In this document: one piece after another, positions 42,332 to 50,321 of the stretch
Layout: every line of letters starts with the position of its first letter
Position numbering within the stretch: position 1 is the first letter of the stretch
Source: Pararhodobacter zhoushanensis
Lineage (GTDB): Bacteria; Pseudomonadota; Alphaproteobacteria; Rhodobacterales; Rhodobacteraceae
Length of the DNA stretch: 64,000 nt
Direction of reading: 5' to 3'
Assembly: GCF_003990445.1 (NCBI RefSeq)
Contig: NZ_REEZ01000003.1
Location: 186,001 to 250,000 of the forward strand
Position numbers and translations under genes: made by a program
Notes under the pieces: model-generated
Seen by the model: only the letters and a program-made list of their open reading frames with translations
Told to the model about the DNA's origin: nothing
The model's database searches: none

Positions 42332-43198
42332 TCACGTGGGGTAGTCGCCGCTCCAGAAGCCGCGCCGGGTGATCGGGTCGATATAGACACGGATGCTGGC
42401 GCCGGGTTTGGGGAGTTTGCCTTGGTTGGGGCGCGTCTCGCCGCTGTGGCCTTGCTTGGTTGTCCAGAGCATCTGGTGGTGGCGGCTGTTGCCGGTGGCG
42501 GTGTGGCCCGTCACCTTGGCCGACAGCCGCACGCCGCGCCGGGCGGCGCGGTTCATTGCCATGATGTCATCGGCGGCTTTGGGCGCGGTCCAGGCGGTGA
42601 GGCCGAGAAGGCCGAGGATCATCCAGCCCAGCAGCGGGCCATCACCGCGTTGCAGGGCCAAGGTCAGCAACAGGGCGAAAAGCGCGAAGGCCCCGGTGAG
42701 CCAGGCGAAGGGGTTTTCGACAAGGCGGCTCCACGGAATTTGCGGGGCGTCAGGGTGGTGGGGCAGGTCGGCGGCGAGCAGATCGCCGGGCAGATCGCCC
42801 TCCCACCACGCTTTGCCGGTCCTGGGATCAGCGAGCAGGGTGATGCGATGCCCGGCCGGGGGCCGCCAGTCATCAGGCTGGCGGCGCAAGCTGTGGCCTT
42901 GGGTGTCGGTGGTGTCGGTCCAGGTGAGGCGGGGGCCGGGGGCATCGGTGACCGTGGCGGTTCTGGTCTGGCCGCTGGTCAGCGCGCGGGCCATCGACGG
43001 CGCGTGACGCAGCCGCCAGAGGGCGAGGGCGGTTGCGAGGGCCAGCAGCCATGGGGCGAGCGTGACGCCGGGGCCGCCGTTGATCGGGATGGGCGGCGTC
43101 CGGGCCAAGGCAAGCGCAAGCACGGCCAGCGCAACCGGCTGGCCAAGGGGCGTGCGGGCGGCAAGGCGCAGGAGCGGGCTCAGTACTCGCCCTCCCAC
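42332..43198 (-). CDS. DUF3592-like membrane protein with two copies of a DP-x-WW-x-G motif
   Basis: A 288-residue protein with four predicted helices in two pairs. The motif DPRTGKAWWEGD occurs near residue 125 and DPITRRGFWSGD at the C-terminus, suggesting a fusion of two domains like that of its neighbour. The start is GTG at 43198, which overlaps the end of the upstream gene by 19 bases. No catalytic motif is seen; function unknown. Pro/Arg-rich start and several Ala/Leu-rich helices. Confidence 0.7.
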   Translation of the reverse strand: MGGRVLSPLLRLAARTPLGQPVALAVLALALARTPPIPINGGPGVTLAPWLLALATALALWRLRHAPSMARALTSGQTRTATVTDAPGPRLTWTDTTDTQGHSLRRQPDDWRPPAGHRITLLADPRTGKAWWEGDLPGDLLAADLPHHPDAPQIPWSRLVENPFAWLTGAFALFALLLTLALQRGDGPLLGWMILGLLGLTAWTAPKAADDIMAMNRAARRGVRLSAKVTGHTATGNSRHHQMLWTTKQGHSGETRPNQGKLPKPGASIRVYIDPITRRGFWSGDYPT

Positions 43199-43878
43199 CA
43201 GCCGCGTCCGTTGCGCGGGTCGATGTAGACGGGGATTTCATCGCCGAGAGCGGGCAGGCGTGTGAGGTGCTGGGCCATGGATCTGCCGCTGAGATCGCCA
43301 GCCTGCCAATGGACGAAATAGTATTTCGAGCGTTTCTTGCCATTGCGCACCAGCTCGGTGACCCGCGCCATGCGGCGCTCGCCAAACCGCGCGGCGCGGC
43401 GTTGTGAGCGTAGGGAGCCCGCCAGCACCCAGGCAAAAACCGCCGATACGGTGGCCGAAACCGCCCCGACACCCGCGATCAGCTGGCTGTGCCAACGGGT
43501 GTCGCCTTGCCCGAACTCGCTCACTGTCGGGTCCGAGGCCGAGTAACGCAGCGACATCGCTGCGCCGATCCGCGCACGGTCGTAGGTGCTGTGCGACACC
43601 GAATGGCGCGCGGTTCGGGTCTGGTTCTGCCCATCGCTGAACCGCACGGTAAGGTAATAGCTGTGCGTCGTCGCGCCGGTGTTGCGGCGGTGGGTGGTGA
43701 TGTCGCGGTCGACGATCACCCCGCGCGCATCGACGCCGTCGCGCGCCAGCAGGGCCGCATCGCGTATCTGGAACACGGCAAACGGCACCATGATCGCTGC
43801 GAGCAGCAGGAACATCAGCACAAAGCCAAAGCTCGCCCGGCTGGTCCAGGCGCGCCAAGTCAGGGACGGTGGGGGCAT
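43180..43878 (-). CDS. DUF3592-like membrane protein
   Basis: A 232-residue protein with helices near 15-38 and 130-155. A beta-rich segment between them (ARGVIVDRDITTHRRN, YYLTVRFSDGQ) matches DUF3592, and a second similar segment follows (YYFVHWQAGD). It ends DPRNGRGWWEGEY, the motif also found twice in the downstream gene. The ATG at 43878 has GGAG six bases upstream and is preferred over an ATG at 43920. Together with its neighbour it forms a two-gene unit. Confidence 0.72.
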   Translation of the reverse strand: MPPPSLTWRAWTSRASFGFVLMFLLLAAIMVPFAVFQIRDAALLARDGVDARGVIVDRDITTHRRNTGATTHSYYLTVRFSDGQNQTRTARHSVSHSTYDRARIGAAMSLRYSASDPTVSEFGQGDTRWHSQLIAGVGAVSATVSAVFAWVLAGSLRSQRRAARFGERRMARVTELVRNGKKRSKYYFVHWQAGDLSGRSMAQHLTRLPALGDEIPVYIDPRNGRGWWEGEY

Positions 43879-43962
43879 TGGCGGCTCCGATGCGGCGCGG
43901 GCGGAACTGGCCCGTGCCATAGGGTCGGCCCAGATGCCGATTCGGTTCAATCCCGCGCCCGG

Positions 43963-44343
43963 CTATTGCGACGCGATCCACCACGTCGCGCCAGACGGAT
44001 CGCGCACGCCGCCGCGCAGATCGTCGCCTTCCGATCGTCGCTGGGGTTGCTGCACGACCGTGGCGCCGGCGGCAACGGCGCGGGCGAAGACGGCGGCGGC
44101 GTTGGCGACATAGAGGTGCAGATGGGGGGACGACCCCTGCACGTCGGTTGCGCCGCCGCCGATCATCACCACGCTGTCGTCAACCTTGACCTCGGCATGC
44201 ATCAGCGAACCGTCGTCGCGGTCAAAGCGGCGCAAGAGCTTGCCGTCAAAGGCGGTTTCAATAAAGGCGATCAGGGCCTCGGCGTCAGAGGCGATCAGGT
44301 AGGGGCTCAGGGAGGGATAGGACGTCGGTTTCCATGGTTCCAT
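43963..44343 (-). CDS. VOC superfamily protein (glyoxalase/PhnB-like)
   Basis: A 126-residue single-domain vicinal-oxygen-chelate protein. Two beta-alpha-beta modules are visible: ASDAEALIAFIETAFDGK at the start, HAEVKVDDSVVMIGGG in the middle, and RDPSGATWWIA at the end. It is close to PhnB/YP-type proteins whose function is unresolved; metal ligands are not obvious. Monocistronic by position. Confidence 0.85.
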   Translation of the reverse strand: MEPWKPTSYPSLSPYLIASDAEALIAFIETAFDGKLLRRFDRDDGSLMHAEVKVDDSVVMIGGGATDVQGSSPHLHLYVANAAAVFARAVAAGATVVQQPQRRSEGDDLRGGVRDPSGATWWIASQ

Positions 44344-44440
44344 CGGCCAATTCCTTAACGCAAAGTCACACAGGTGACGATTCCCGCAACCGGGACCGGG
44401 TCAGTTTCTCGCAGACCACGCCCTTTGGCAAAGGCGATTT

Positions 44441-44467
44441 CGGCGCGGCAGGGTGACTGCCGCGCCG
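44441..44467 (-). terminator. hairpin after the class V aminotransferase gene
   Basis: A perfect 10-bp inverted repeat (44441-44450 with 44458-44467) with a 7-base loop lies 7 bases beyond the aminotransferase stop. On the minus strand it is not followed by a T-run, so it may end transcription with Rho or protect the mRNA 3' end. Confidence 0.45.
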
Positions 44468-44473
44468 GATCGC

Positions 44474-45664
44474 TCAGGCGCTGGCCAGTGCGGCGGCGGC
44501 GGCGTCCAGCGCGCCGGGGCCATGGGGGATGCCCAGAACCTTCATGCCGGTGTCGATCACCGCAAGCGCGCCCAGCGTCATGTGGGCGTTGACGTGGCCC
44601 ATATGGGCGATGCGGAAGAAGGCATCCGCCCCCGGCTCGCCCGGTTCGGTCATGCCAAGGCCGATGCCCAGCGTCACGCCGGCCTCGAATTCGGTCCAGC
44701 GGCGCAGGCGGGTGCCGTCATCACCTGAGAGCCGCGCCGCCGTGACCGAATGGCCCCGGTGCGCAGGGTCGGCGATGTTGAGGCGGAAGGCACCCTCGGT
44801 GCCCCACGCCCCGGCGGCGGCCCAGACGGCGGAGGCCAGCGCGGTGTGGCGCGCCCAGACGTTCTCGATGCCTTCCTCGTGCAGCATGGTCAGCGCTTCG
44901 CGCAGGCCAAGCAGATGGTGGGTCGGGGCGGTGCCGTACCAGTTTTCATAAAAGAACTGCGCGTCGTTGCGCGGCGTCCAGTCCCAGTAAGGCGAGCGCA
45001 AGTCCGAGGATTTGCACGCGGCCTTGACCTTGTCCGAGAAGAACACGAAGCCCAGACCCGGCGGGGTCATCAGGCCCTTCTGGCTGGCCGCGATCATCAC
45101 GTCGACGCCCCAGTCATCCATCTCGAACCGGTCGCAGGCGAGGCTGGCAATGCAATCGACCATTAGCAGGCCGGGGTGGCCCAGATCGTCCATCAGCTTG
45201 CGCACCATGGCCACGTCGTTGCGCACCGAGGTGGCGGTGTCCATGTGGGTGACCATCACGGCGCGGGCGTTGGGGTTGGCGCGCAGGGCGGTCTCGGCGC
45301 GCTCGGGGTCGATGGGGGCGGCCTTGCCGAAATCGGTGACGGCGGTTTTCACGCCCAGCTGGCGGGCATTCTCGGCCCAGCCGTGGCCGAAGCGGCCAGT
45401 GGCCAGCACGATGGCGGTATCGCCCCGGCTGAAAGTATTGGCGTTGGCGGCTTCCCAGGTGGCATGCCCGTTGCCGATATAGATGGCGAGGTTCTGGCGT
45501 GTGCGGGCGACAGCCTTGAGATCATCGCGCAACCCGCCGACCATCTCGGTCAGCTCGCCCTCGTAGATGTTGGGGGCTGCTTTGTGCATGGCGTTGAGGA
45601 CGCGGTCAGGCATGACCGAAGGGCCGGGAATGGCCAGATATTGACGGCCATTGGCGAGAGACAT
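44474..45664 (-). CDS. class V aminotransferase, serine-glyoxylate type
   Basis: A 396-residue PLP aminotransferase of the alanine/serine-glyoxylate or purine-catabolism-pyruvate aminotransferase group. Marks are LAIPGPSVMPDRVL, GNGHATWEAA, the internal aldimine lysine in ASQKGLMTPPGLGF, and FRIAHMGHVN near the C-terminus. It probably links glyoxylate with serine or another amino donor. A strong AGGAG six bases upstream supports the ATG at 45664. Divergent from ygfZ across 160 bases. Confidence 0.9.
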   Translation of the reverse strand: MSLANGRQYLAIPGPSVMPDRVLNAMHKAAPNIYEGELTEMVGGLRDDLKAVARTRQNLAIYIGNGHATWEAANANTFSRGDTAIVLATGRFGHGWAENARQLGVKTAVTDFGKAAPIDPERAETALRANPNARAVMVTHMDTATSVRNDVAMVRKLMDDLGHPGLLMVDCIASLACDRFEMDDWGVDVMIAASQKGLMTPPGLGFVFFSDKVKAACKSSDLRSPYWDWTPRNDAQFFYENWYGTAPTHHLLGLREALTMLHEEGIENVWARHTALASAVWAAAGAWGTEGAFRLNIADPAHRGHSVTAARLSGDDGTRLRRWTEFEAGVTLGIGLGMTEPGEPGADAFFRIAHMGHVNAHMTLGALAVIDTGMKVLGIPHGPGALDAAAAALASA

Positions 45665-45824
45665 GGGGCGGCTCCTGAACATGTGCACTAAGGTGGCGGA
45701 TCCTAGGTGCGGCATCGGGAAGCGTCAATGTGACCTGATGCGATCCGCGCGCAATACAGCGTTGCGTCAAGGGGTGTGCAAGGGCTGGGGCGGGGCCTAT
45801 ATCTTTGCGGCCAAGGAGACTGAC

Positions 45825-46625
45825 ATGCCCGAAATGACACCTGTTCTGAACCCCGAGAACCGCTGCGCCCCCGTTGAGGGCCGTGCCATGCTGCGTGTGA
45901 CGGGAGAGGACCGGGTGAAGTATCTGCAAGGGCTGGTCACGCAGGATATGGGCCGGGTGGTGCGCGATGGCATCGGTTACGGCGCGCTGCTGACGCCGCA
46001 AGGCAAGCTGATCGCCGATTTTCTGCTGGTTGCGCAACCCGACGCGGTGCTGATCGACGTGGCCGAGGATCTGGCCGACGATCTGGCGCGGCGGCTGACG
46101 ATGTTCAAGCTGCGCTCGAAGGTGGTGGTTGACCGGGTCGAGATGCCGGTGACGCGGGGCATCGGTCCGGCGCCTGAGGGCGCGCTGGCTGATCCGCGCG
46201 ACGCGGCGCTGGGCTGGCGGCTCTATGGGCAGGCGCTGACGCAGGGTGAGGCGGTTGATTGGGACGCGCGGCGCATTGCGGCGCTGGTGCCCGAGACGGG
46301 GGCCGAGTTGGTGCCCGGCGACAGTTTCATTCTGGAGCTGGGGTTCGAGCGCCTGAACGGCGTCGATTTCCGCAAGGGCTGCTACGTAGGGCAGGAGGTC
46401 ACGGCGCGGATGCACCACAAGACCACGCTGCGCCGGGGGTTGGTGTCGGTGCAGGTCGCGGGCGCGGTGCCGGTGGGAACGCCGGTTTTGATGGAAGACG
46501 GGCGCGAGGCCGGCGTGCTCTACACGCAAGCGGGCGGGCAGGGGCTGGCCTTGGTGCGGATGGACCGGATCGACGGGCCGCTGACCGCCGATGGCGTCGA
46601 GGTCAGCGTGGGAGGCGAGGCTTAA
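45825..46625 (+). CDS. ygfZ: YgfZ/CAF17-type folate-binding protein
   Basis: A 266-residue protein of the glycine-cleavage T-fold, involved with folate in iron-sulfur cluster maintenance. The defining motif is GCYVGQEVTARMHH preceded by FRK. It ends with the beta-rich domain GVLYTQAGGQGLALVRMD. The ATG at 45825 has AAGGAG at ideal spacing; the frame is open further upstream but without support. Convergent with the Mth938-like gene, stops sharing TTAA (46622-46625). Confidence 0.92.
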   Translation: MPEMTPVLNPENRCAPVEGRAMLRVTGEDRVKYLQGLVTQDMGRVVRDGIGYGALLTPQGKLIADFLLVAQPDAVLIDVAEDLADDLARRLTMFKLRSKVVVDRVEMPVTRGIGPAPEGALADPRDAALGWRLYGQALTQGEAVDWDARRIAALVPETGAELVPGDSFILELGFERLNGVDFRKGCYVGQEVTARMHHKTTLRRGLVSVQVAGAVPVGTPVLMEDGREAGVLYTQAGGQGLALVRMDRIDGPLTADGVEVSVGGEA

Positions 46626-46990
46626 GCCTCGGCCTCGCCCACGGGCAAAAGGGCGATGGCGACGCGCCGGCCCTCGGACAGCAGGACATTATAGGTGCGG
46701 CAGGCGGCGGGCGAGGACATGACCTCGACCCCCAGACCGGCGGCTTCGAGCGTTTGGCGCAGGTCGGCCGGGATGTGGCCGATGTCACGCCCGGTGCCGA
46801 TGAACAGCACATCGACCTGATCGGCCAGCGGCAGCAAGGCGTCTATGTCGTCAAAGCCGCCCCATGTCACCACCTGTCCCGGTACAAACAGCACCGGGGC
46901 AGGGTGGACAACGCCGCCCAGCCGGAAAAAGCCAGGGCCATACCCCTCGATGGGTTGGGCGGCGCCAAAGTCGATCTCGGTCAGTTTCAT
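46622..46990 (-). CDS. Mth938-like / NDUFAF3-type domain protein (DUF498)
   Basis: A 122-residue single-domain protein of the MTH938 family. The opening IDFGAAQPIEGYGPGFFRLGG and the core DVLFIGTGRDIGHIPADLR are typical; the same domain in mitochondria is NDUFAF3, an assembly factor of complex I. Its start overlaps the secF stop by ATGA (46987-46990), a placement after secD-secF that is common in alphaproteobacteria. Its bacterial role is unknown. Confidence 0.9.
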   Translation of the reverse strand: MKLTEIDFGAAQPIEGYGPGFFRLGGVVHPAPVLFVPGQVVTWGGFDDIDALLPLADQVDVLFIGTGRDIGHIPADLRQTLEAAGLGVEVMSSPAACRTYNVLLSEGRRVAIALLPVGEAEA

Positions 46991-47961
46991 TTCGCGTCCG
47001 AGGTGGTGAACTGCGTCCCAGCCTTGTCGCCACCTTTGTCCCAATCGCGCTTGACGCCAAGGTACTTGACGATGACGGCGGCGACATAGACCGAGGACCA
47101 CGTCCCCACGAACACGCCCCAGATCATCGCGAAGACAAAGCCACGGATCACATCGCCGCCCAGCACGAACAGGGCGATCAGCGCGATCAGGGTGGTGAAC
47201 GAGGTCATCAAGGTTCGCGTCAGGGTCTCGTTCAGCGACAGGTTCATCACGTCGAGAATGCTGCGCTTTTTGAACTTGATGAAGTTTTCGCGCATGCGGT
47301 CGAACACCACCACGGTGTCGTTGAGCGAATAGCCGACGATGGTCAGCAATGCTGCGATGATCGCCAGATCAAAGCGCAGTTGCAGCACGACGAAGACGCC
47401 TATGGTCAGCGTGATGTCATGCACCAGTGCTGCCACGGCCCCCAGCGCGAACTGCCATTCGAAACGCAGCCAGATGTAGACCAGCACAGCCCCCAGTGCC
47501 GCAGCGACGGCGAGGATCGCCTCTTGCACCAGCTCGCCCGAAACCTTGGGGCCGACCGATTCCACCGAGGTGAAATGCAGCGTCGAATCGTAGGTTTGCA
47601 GCGAGGTTTCGACCTGGTTGAGCACCTCGGGCGTCACGGATTCGGTGTCACCCTGCGCCTGAATGCGGATCATCGCGACGTTCCGCTCTGGCCCGTAGGT
47701 GGGGTCAAAGACCTGCGTGATGGCGATGTCGCCCAGACCCATCGGGGCCAGCGACTCGCGGTAAGCGCCGATATCGACGGGCTGCGTCCCCTCGGTACGG
47801 ATCGAGGTGCCGCCGCGGAAGTCGATGCCGAAGTTCAGCCCGACCGCGAAGAACACCGCGATCGAGGCTGCCATGAGCAGCACCGACAGGCCGAAGGTGT
47901 AACGCCACGGCCCCATGAAGTTGATGTTGGTATCGTCAGGAACGATTTTCAGCCGGAACAT
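46987..47961 (-). CDS. secF: protein translocase subunit SecF
   Basis: A 324-residue membrane subunit that with SecD uses proton motive force to complete protein export. Six helices with a large periplasmic loop after the first; FGIDFRGGTSIRTEG in the early part and YSLNDTVVVFDRMREN in helix 4-5 are the family marks. Follows secD by 10 bases in the order yajC-secD-secF. Complete. Confidence 0.97.
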   Translation of the reverse strand: MFRLKIVPDDTNINFMGPWRYTFGLSVLLMAASIAVFFAVGLNFGIDFRGGTSIRTEGTQPVDIGAYRESLAPMGLGDIAITQVFDPTYGPERNVAMIRIQAQGDTESVTPEVLNQVETSLQTYDSTLHFTSVESVGPKVSGELVQEAILAVAAALGAVLVYIWLRFEWQFALGAVAALVHDITLTIGVFVVLQLRFDLAIIAALLTIVGYSLNDTVVVFDRMRENFIKFKKRSILDVMNLSLNETLTRTLMTSFTTLIALIALFVLGGDVIRGFVFAMIWGVFVGTWSSVYVAAVIVKYLGVKRDWDKGGDKAGTQFTTSDAK

Positions 47962-47971
47962 GGGTCGATCC

Positions 47972-49636
47972 TTACAGGGACATCGTCTTGGGACGGCGAC
48001 GCTCGAACCACCAGATGATGATCAGGCGCGTCACAAAGATCGCCGAGAAGACCGAGGTGATGATCCCCAGTCCCAGGGTGATGGCGAAGCCGCGGACCGG
48101 GCCGGAGCCCAGTGCAAAGAGGATCGCGGCGGTGATGAAGGTGGTGATGTTGGCGTCGAGAATGGCCGACATCGCCTTTTCATAGCCCAGCTCGATGGCC
48201 CGTGCCGGGCCACGCGCCGTGCGCAACTCCTCGCGGATACGTTCGAAGATGAGCACGTTGGCGTCGACGGCCATACCGATCGTCAGCACGATCCCGGCGA
48301 TGCCCGGCAGCGTGAGCGTGCCGCCGATCAGCGAGAGAACCGCGAACACCATCATGATGTTGAACACCAACGCGACATTGGCGATCCAGCCGAACAGGCC
48401 ATAGCTGAGGCCCATGTAGAGCAGCACCGCGACCATGGCGACGATGGCGGCGGTCTTGCCGGCGTCGACGCTGTCCTGACCCAGTTCGGGCCCGATGGTG
48501 CGTTCTTCAAGGAAAGTCATTTCGGCGGGCAGGGCACCGGCGCGCAGCAGGACCGATAGATTGGTGCTTTCCTCGACGGTGAAGCGCCCGGTGATGATGC
48601 CCGAGCCGCCGGAGATATGCGACTGGATGACCGGGGCCGAGATGACCTCGTTATCCAGCACAATCGCGAAGGGGCTGCCGATGTTTTCCGCGGTATAGAG
48701 CCCGAAGGCCCGTGCGCCCGCCGGGTTGAAGCGGAAGCTGACGGCGGGACGGCCGTTCTGGTCGAAGGTCGGCTGCGCGTCGGTCAGCTGCTCGCCGTTG
48801 ACGACGGGGGTTTGTTCCAGAATGTAGTAGACGCCTTGCTGGTCCATCGACGGGTAGATCACCTGCCGTGGACCGGGGGCTTCGTTCGCGTTCGAGGTGG
48901 TGCGCACGACCGGGTGGAACGTCAGGCGTGCCGTGGTGCCGATCAGCGACTTGAGTTCGTCTGCCGAGCCGATGCCGGGCACCTGAATCAGGATACGGTC
49001 GGTGCCCTGACGCAGGATCGTCGGCTCGCGGGTGCCGACTTCATCGACGCGGCGGCGGATGATTTCCAGCGACTGGCGCATGGTGCGGTCATCGGTGGCC
49101 AGACGCTCGGCCTCGGACAGGGTGACGACGATCTCGTTGCCATCGAGGTGGATATCGAGATCCTGCTGACCGATGCCGGTCAGCGTCTGCATGGGCTGCG
49201 ACAGCGTGCGCACGGTTTCGAGCGCTTGCGGCAGGGCATCGGTATTGCCGATGGCGATGCGCAGGACGCCGGGATCGTCCGAGGGCATGCGGCGGACACC
49301 GCCGACGGTGGAACGCTCGGCGCGCAGGAGGTCGCGGACCTCGGGCCAGAGGGCGTCGATGCGGTCGGCGTAGACGTCCGAGACCTGCACTTCGGCCAGC
49401 AGATGCGCGCCGCCGCGCAGATCGAGCCCGAGGTTGACCAGATCAGAGGGCAGCCAGTCGGGCCAAAGCGCGCGTTCGGCTTCCAGCTCGGGGGTCGAGG
49501 TGCCAGCCTCGATCGTCGCGACGGCATCATTATGGCGCTCGACCTGATCGTAGAACAGGTTGGGCGCAGCGAAGACGGCAGCGCCCAGACAGATCAGAAT
49601 GATCAGCGCGCGCTTCCAAAGGGAGACTTGCAGCAT
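47972..49636 (-). CDS. secD: protein translocase subunit SecD
   Basis: A 554-residue partner of SecF with the first helix at residues 8-26, the periplasmic P1 region (LGLDLRGGAHLLAEV, RRRVDEVGTREPTI, LIQVPGI) and a C-terminal five-helix block with GMAVDANVLIFERIREE. Complete. The 106 bases before it hold hairpins but no gene. Confidence 0.97.
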   Translation of the reverse strand: MLQVSLWKRALIILICLGAAVFAAPNLFYDQVERHNDAVATIEAGTSTPELEAERALWPDWLPSDLVNLGLDLRGGAHLLAEVQVSDVYADRIDALWPEVRDLLRAERSTVGGVRRMPSDDPGVLRIAIGNTDALPQALETVRTLSQPMQTLTGIGQQDLDIHLDGNEIVVTLSEAERLATDDRTMRQSLEIIRRRVDEVGTREPTILRQGTDRILIQVPGIGSADELKSLIGTTARLTFHPVVRTTSNANEAPGPRQVIYPSMDQQGVYYILEQTPVVNGEQLTDAQPTFDQNGRPAVSFRFNPAGARAFGLYTAENIGSPFAIVLDNEVISAPVIQSHISGGSGIITGRFTVEESTNLSVLLRAGALPAEMTFLEERTIGPELGQDSVDAGKTAAIVAMVAVLLYMGLSYGLFGWIANVALVFNIMMVFAVLSLIGGTLTLPGIAGIVLTIGMAVDANVLIFERIREELRTARGPARAIELGYEKAMSAILDANITTFITAAILFALGSGPVRGFAITLGLGIITSVFSAIFVTRLIIIWWFERRRPKTMSL

Positions 49637-49677
49637 GGTGAGGCCTTGCGATGGAGCCGGGCAACGGGGGCCGGGAA

Positions 49678-49694
49678 GGGCGCTGTGAGCGCCC
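49678..49694 (-). terminator. hairpin between yajC and secD
   Basis: A perfect 7-bp stem GGGCGCT/AGCGCCC (49678-49684 with 49688-49694) with a 3-base loop in the yajC-secD spacer. It may reduce read-through or set the ratio of YajC to SecD; no T-run follows. Confidence 0.3.
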
Positions 49695-49742
49695 GGTCAG
49701 GGCCGCGGCACGAGCTGTGCGCCGCGACCGCAGAAGGCGATA

Positions 49743-50072
49743 TCAGCTGGCTGCCGGTTCGCTCTTGGACATCACGGTGGTGATGGTCGAGCGCACGACG
49801 CGGACTTTCACGCCTTCGGCGATCTCGACCTCGACTTCACCGTCTTCCTTGACCTTGGCAACCTTGCCGATCAGGCCACCTGCCGTGATCACCTGATCGC
49901 CACGGCGCAGGGCATCGACCATCGCGCGATGCTCTTTGACTTTCTTTTGCTGCGGGCGGATCAGCAGGAACCACATGATCCCGAAAATCAGGACGAAGGG
50001 GACGAGTGACGAAATCAGGCTACCGGCACCGGCAGCGCCGGCGGTCTGGGCAAAGGCAGGGGTGATGAACAT
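49743..50072 (-). CDS. yajC: preprotein translocase subunit YajC
   Basis: A 109-residue single-helix subunit of the SecDF-YajC complex. The helix lies at about residues 18-42 (SLVPFVLIFGIMWFLLIRPQ) and the cytoplasmic beta-rich part follows (LRRGDQVITAGGLIGKVAKV). First gene of the yajC-secD-secF set. Confidence 0.96.
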   Translation of the reverse strand: MFITPAFAQTAGAAGAGSLISSLVPFVLIFGIMWFLLIRPQQKKVKEHRAMVDALRRGDQVITAGGLIGKVAKVKEDGEVEVEIAEGVKVRVVRSTITTVMSKSEPAAS

Positions 50073-50212
50073 GGGGCTCCTCGGGTCATCATCGGGCCGG
50101 GGATAGCCCCCGACGTCAGGTCGCGCGCACCCTATATGGGGGCTTTGGTGAGTTCAAGCGAGAGGGGTGAGGCGAAAAAGCGCGATGACAGGCGCGTGTT
50201 TGCCGGTAAGGG

Positions 50213-50320
50213 GGGGGCGGCGGGCGGCCCCCATCGAGGGGGCCGCCCGCCGCTCGGGGGCGCTGCCCCCGCCGGGCCGTGCCGGCCCGCCCCCGGGATA
50301 TTTGGGGACAGATGATGGGG
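50213..50320. repeat. dispersed intergenic repeat, copy C (reverse), with large hairpins
   Basis: Reverse orientation of the 14-kb repeat: GATATTTGGGGACAGATGAT is at 50297-50316. Beside it is a perfect 16-bp inverted repeat, 50217-50232 with 50238-50253, loop ATCGA, then two more 7-bp GC stems. It lies between the SPFH gene end (50322) and yajC start (50072). Confidence 0.7.
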
Positions 50321-50321
50321 G

